The notes under the pieces: model-generated
Seen by the model: only the letters and a program-made list of their open reading frames with translations
Told to the model about the DNA's origin: nothing
Databases searched by the model: none
Position numbers and translations under genes: made by a program
From: Myxococcales bacterium
GTDB lineage: Bacteria > Myxococcota_A > UBA796 > GCA-2862545
Reading direction: 5' to 3'
NCBI GenBank assembly: GCA_019634415.1
Contig: JAHQVJ010000216.1
Coordinates: 62,001-126,000, forward strand
DNA: 64,000 nt
Shown: positions 61,687 to 64,000 of the stretch, one piece after another
How the letters are laid out: the number at the start of each line of letters is the position of its first letter
Position numbering within the stretch: position 1 is the stretch's first letter

Positions 61687-62660
61687 CGTGGCTCTGGGTG
61701 GCGCTCGCGGCCCATGCGGAGCCGTTCACCTACCTGGCCCCAGGCGATCTGCTGCCTGGCTCGGGGTTCGGCGATCGCACCGAGCGCGTGCTGGACCCCG
61801 AGCTGACGTTTCCCCTGGGCGAGGTGCCCGCACACCCGGGCTCGCAGCTCTACAACCCCGGCGGGTACCTCGGCAGCCCGCCGTGGGACGAGTGCACCGC
61901 CAGCAACTTCCGCTACCCCTGGCGCGACACCTACTGCGAGCGCCGTCCCGACCGGCGCTGCCATGCCGGGGTCGACATCCGGGCCCGCACCTGCGCTGCC
62001 TCGCTGCACGAGGTGGTGGCGGTGGCCGACGGCACCGTCTCCCAGGTGCGCGACTACTTCGTGACGCTCGTGAGCGACGATCCGCACCGCACCGAGTACC
62101 GCTACTGGCACATGGATCCTGCCGTCGTCCAGGTTCGGGCAGGAGATCCGGTGCGCCGGGGCGACACCCTGGGTTGGGTCTCCAACCACTACAGCACCCG
62201 CACCACCACCCACCTGCACTTCGAGATGCGACGGAAGTCTCCCTCGGACGTCTCCCGGTTCGTGCCGCCCTATCCTTCGCTCGTGGCGTCCTACGAGCGA
62301 CGGCTCGGCACCTCTGGGCGGCCCGTGGTGGCGGGTGTGCTCACCGTGGAGCACGCCTTCGACTGCGACGACGGGATCACCGGCTGGATCTGGCCCGACG
62401 CCCAGCAGCAGGAGGTCAGGGTGGAGCTGTTCGACGCCACATCCTCGCGGGCCCTCGATGCCGCCGACGTGACGGTGGCGTGTGCGGGCGAGCAGCCGTG
62501 CGTGGCCTCCTTCGCCCTGTCGGTGCCGCGCTCCCATCGAGACGGACAGCTGCGGCGCTACGGGGTCTATGCCCACCTCGGAGACGTGGCCGTGGGGGTG
62601 GGCGCTCCCTTCGTGGCCGTGTGGGAGGGCGCAGACCGCTGCATCGCCGAGGGTCGCTGA
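61683..62660 (+). CDS. M23-like (lysostaphin-type) secreted protein
   Basis: The ATG overlaps the TIR gene stop (ATGA). The 325-residue protein has a very short signal (MTWLWVALAAHA) and an M23 domain: CHAGVDIRA (about 93-101) with a metal-binding His and Asp, and THLHFEMRR (about 178-186). The usual second His of HxH is present, so the zinc site can form. A beta domain with Cys pairs follows. M23 enzymes cut peptidoglycan cross-links, and some homologues act only as activators. Its position in the PKS operon suggests envelope work linked to the PKS product, an inference. Confidence 0.8.
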   Translation: MTWLWVALAAHAEPFTYLAPGDLLPGSGFGDRTERVLDPELTFPLGEVPAHPGSQLYNPGGYLGSPPWDECTASNFRYPWRDTYCERRPDRRCHAGVDIRARTCAASLHEVVAVADGTVSQVRDYFVTLVSDDPHRTEYRYWHMDPAVVQVRAGDPVRRGDTLGWVSNHYSTRTTTHLHFEMRRKSPSDVSRFVPPYPSLVASYERRLGTSGRPVVAGVLTVEHAFDCDDGITGWIWPDAQQQEVRVELFDATSSRALDAADVTVACAGEQPCVASFALSVPRSHRDGQLRRYGVYAHLGDVAVGVGAPFVAVWEGADRCIAEGR

Positions 62661-62702
62661 CGGAGCGGACTCACCTGCACTATCCTGGCCGCGAGGTGGC
62701 TC

Positions 62703-64000
62703 ATGTGGATGGTGTGGCTTGCGATGATGGCCAGTGCGAAGACCATCGAGGTGGGACCCACCGGGGTGGCGCTGCGCGAGGCGCTCCTGCTGGCAAAGCC
62801 TGGAGACGTGGTGCAGATCGCGCCCGGGAGCTACGGCGCCGACGCGCTGTCCGTGCCGCCGGGCGTGACCGTGGTCGGAGCCGGGGCAGCCGACACCGTC
62901 ATTCGGCACGAGAGCTTCTTCACCAACACCACCGTGCTGGCGGTGCAGCAGGCCCGTGACGTGGTGTTGCAGGATCTCACCATCTCCGGTGAGGGAGCGG
63001 CGCGGCCCCTGCTGGTGGAGATCGCCGGGGTCACGCTGCGCGGTGTGGTGCTCCGTGATGGTCCCGACAGCATCGACGTGGGGGCCCTGCTCTACGCCCG
63101 GCTGTCCGACGTCACCCTGGTCGGAGCCGAGCTCGACGGCACGCGCAGCGTCGTGGAGCAGCTCGGCGGGCTGGCCTTCGTCGAGGCCTCGGTGCTGACC
63201 ATCGAGGGCGGGCACTTCCACGACGGAACGTCCACCAGCGACGGTGCCGGCATCTTCGCCGAGGCCAGCGAGGTCGTGGTCACCGGAGCCACCTTCGAGG
63301 ACAACGTCTCCGAGACGGGAGGAGGCGGCGCGCTGCTGTTCAAGGGCAACCCCTCCGACGGACTCACCATCGACGGCGCCCAGTTCCTCGGCAACCGCAT
63401 CCGCTCCACGCTGCGCAACACCGATCGGGTCGGCGGTGCGGTTCACGCCGTGGGCGGCGTCGTTCGCATCGAGCGGGCCCACTTCGAAGGCAACGCGGCC
63501 GGCTTCGGGGGAGGAGCGCTCGCCGTGAGCTTTGCCTCCGATGCCCTGCTCGCCGACAACACCTTCCGCGACAACGACGCGACGCAGGGGGGGAGCATCG
63601 CGGTGTACTCCAGCCGGCAGGCGCGAATGCATCGCAACGACATCCGCGGTGGTGGAGCCACCAACCTCGGCGGGGCGGTCTACGTCCTGGGGGACGGCAG
63701 CTTCGAGCTGCGGGGCAACCGCATCTGCGACACCTCCAGCCTGAGCGGGGGCGCCATCGCCGTGCACGGCGGATCCGAAGGTCTCGACGGGGAGATCCGC
63801 AACAACCTGGTGCTGCGCACCTCGGCCACCACCGGCGCCTCACTGCTCGCCTGGGACGAGTCTCGGCTGACCGTGATCAACAACGTGTTCCACGAGGGCA
63901 TCTCGGAGCAGGGCAGCGTGCGGGTGGGTACGGGCGCCCAGCTGCAGCTGATCAACAACGTGCTGAGTGGGCACCTCGTGGCCGTGTGGGACGAGGCCTC
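62703..64000 (+). CDS. Secreted right-handed beta-helix protein (3' partial)
   Basis: This frame is open to the right edge. The ATG at 62703 follows GAGGTGG and gives a short signal (MWMVWLAMMASA), then APGSYGADALSVPPGVTVVGAGA, the usual start of a pectate-lyase-type beta-helix. Repeats such as LTIEGGHFHDGTST, VVTGATFEDNVSETGGGGAL, IERAHFEGNAAGFGGGAL and INNVFHEG follow the NxFxxNxAxxGGA pattern of polymorphic beta-helix proteins. It lies 42 bp after the M23 gene. Such proteins bind or cut polysaccharides, or act as surface structures; no catalytic residues could be assigned. Confidence 0.8.
   Translation, partial: MWMVWLAMMASAKTIEVGPTGVALREALLLAKPGDVVQIAPGSYGADALSVPPGVTVVGAGAADTVIRHESFFTNTTVLAVQQARDVVLQDLTISGEGAARPLLVEIAGVTLRGVVLRDGPDSIDVGALLYARLSDVTLVGAELDGTRSVVEQLGGLAFVEASVLTIEGGHFHDGTSTSDGAGIFAEASEVVVTGATFEDNVSETGGGGALLFKGNPSDGLTIDGAQFLGNRIRSTLRNTDRVGGAVHAVGGVVRIERAHFEGNAAGFGGGALAVSFASDALLADNTFRDNDATQGGSIAVYSSRQARMHRNDIRGGGATNLGGAVYVLGDGSFELRGNRICDTSSLSGGAIAVHGGSEGLDGEIRNNLVLRTSATTGASLLAWDESRLTVINNVFHEGISEQGSVRVGTGAQLQLINNVLSGHLVAVWDEA

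Overview
The window is very GC-rich DNA, densely coded on both strands, with many lipoprotein signal sequences, two proteins ending in MYXO-CTERM-like tails (Cys-Gly motif, membrane helix, Arg cluster), a Ser/Thr kinase, two hybrid histidine kinases, MopE-type metal-binding repeats and a giant modular polyketide synthase (PKS). Together these point to a myxobacterium or close relative (Myxococcota). The assignment is an inference from gene content; no rRNA, tRNA or CRISPR array was seen.

Left part (1-18.8 kb): the 3' end of a PKS-type protein with a degenerate ketoreductase-like domain; a TetR regulator; a Rieske protein; a FIST sensor overlapping its hybrid histidine kinase; a lipoprotein overlapping a STAND-type regulator whose winged helix is at the C-terminus; a minus-strand set of Cys-rich exported proteins and an SH3-like lipoprotein; an internally deleted VOC gene facing an SRPBCC/ArsR pair; a collagen-like lipoprotein; pheA; the first copy of a 173-bp palindrome-bounded repeat; a GFA-family gene; and a stand-alone NACHT NTPase.

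Middle part (18.8-47 kb): a Ser/Thr kinase run of four tightly packed genes ending in a coiled-coil/C1q-like lipoprotein; decayed flavin monooxygenase and SDR genes; LysR; a membrane hybrid kinase; an L-type lectin and an APH-like kinase; a matrixin-like protease with its upstream exported partner; the second 173-bp repeat; a sulfatase-fold membrane enzyme, an M20 peptidase and an arylsulfotransferase; a second STAND regulator with its winged helix at the N-terminus; and several secreted repeat proteins.

Right part (47-64 kb): a 4392-residue, three-module PKS (KS-AT-KR-ACP x3). It ends in a transmembrane helix and a Lys-rich tail instead of a thioesterase, and its third KR has lost the catalytic Ser. 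It is followed 10 bp later by a TIR-membrane protein, then an overlapping M23-type protein and a secreted beta-helix protein that runs off the window. This membrane-anchored PKS/TIR/M23/beta-helix operon and the REPIN-like 173-bp element are the most unusual things here.
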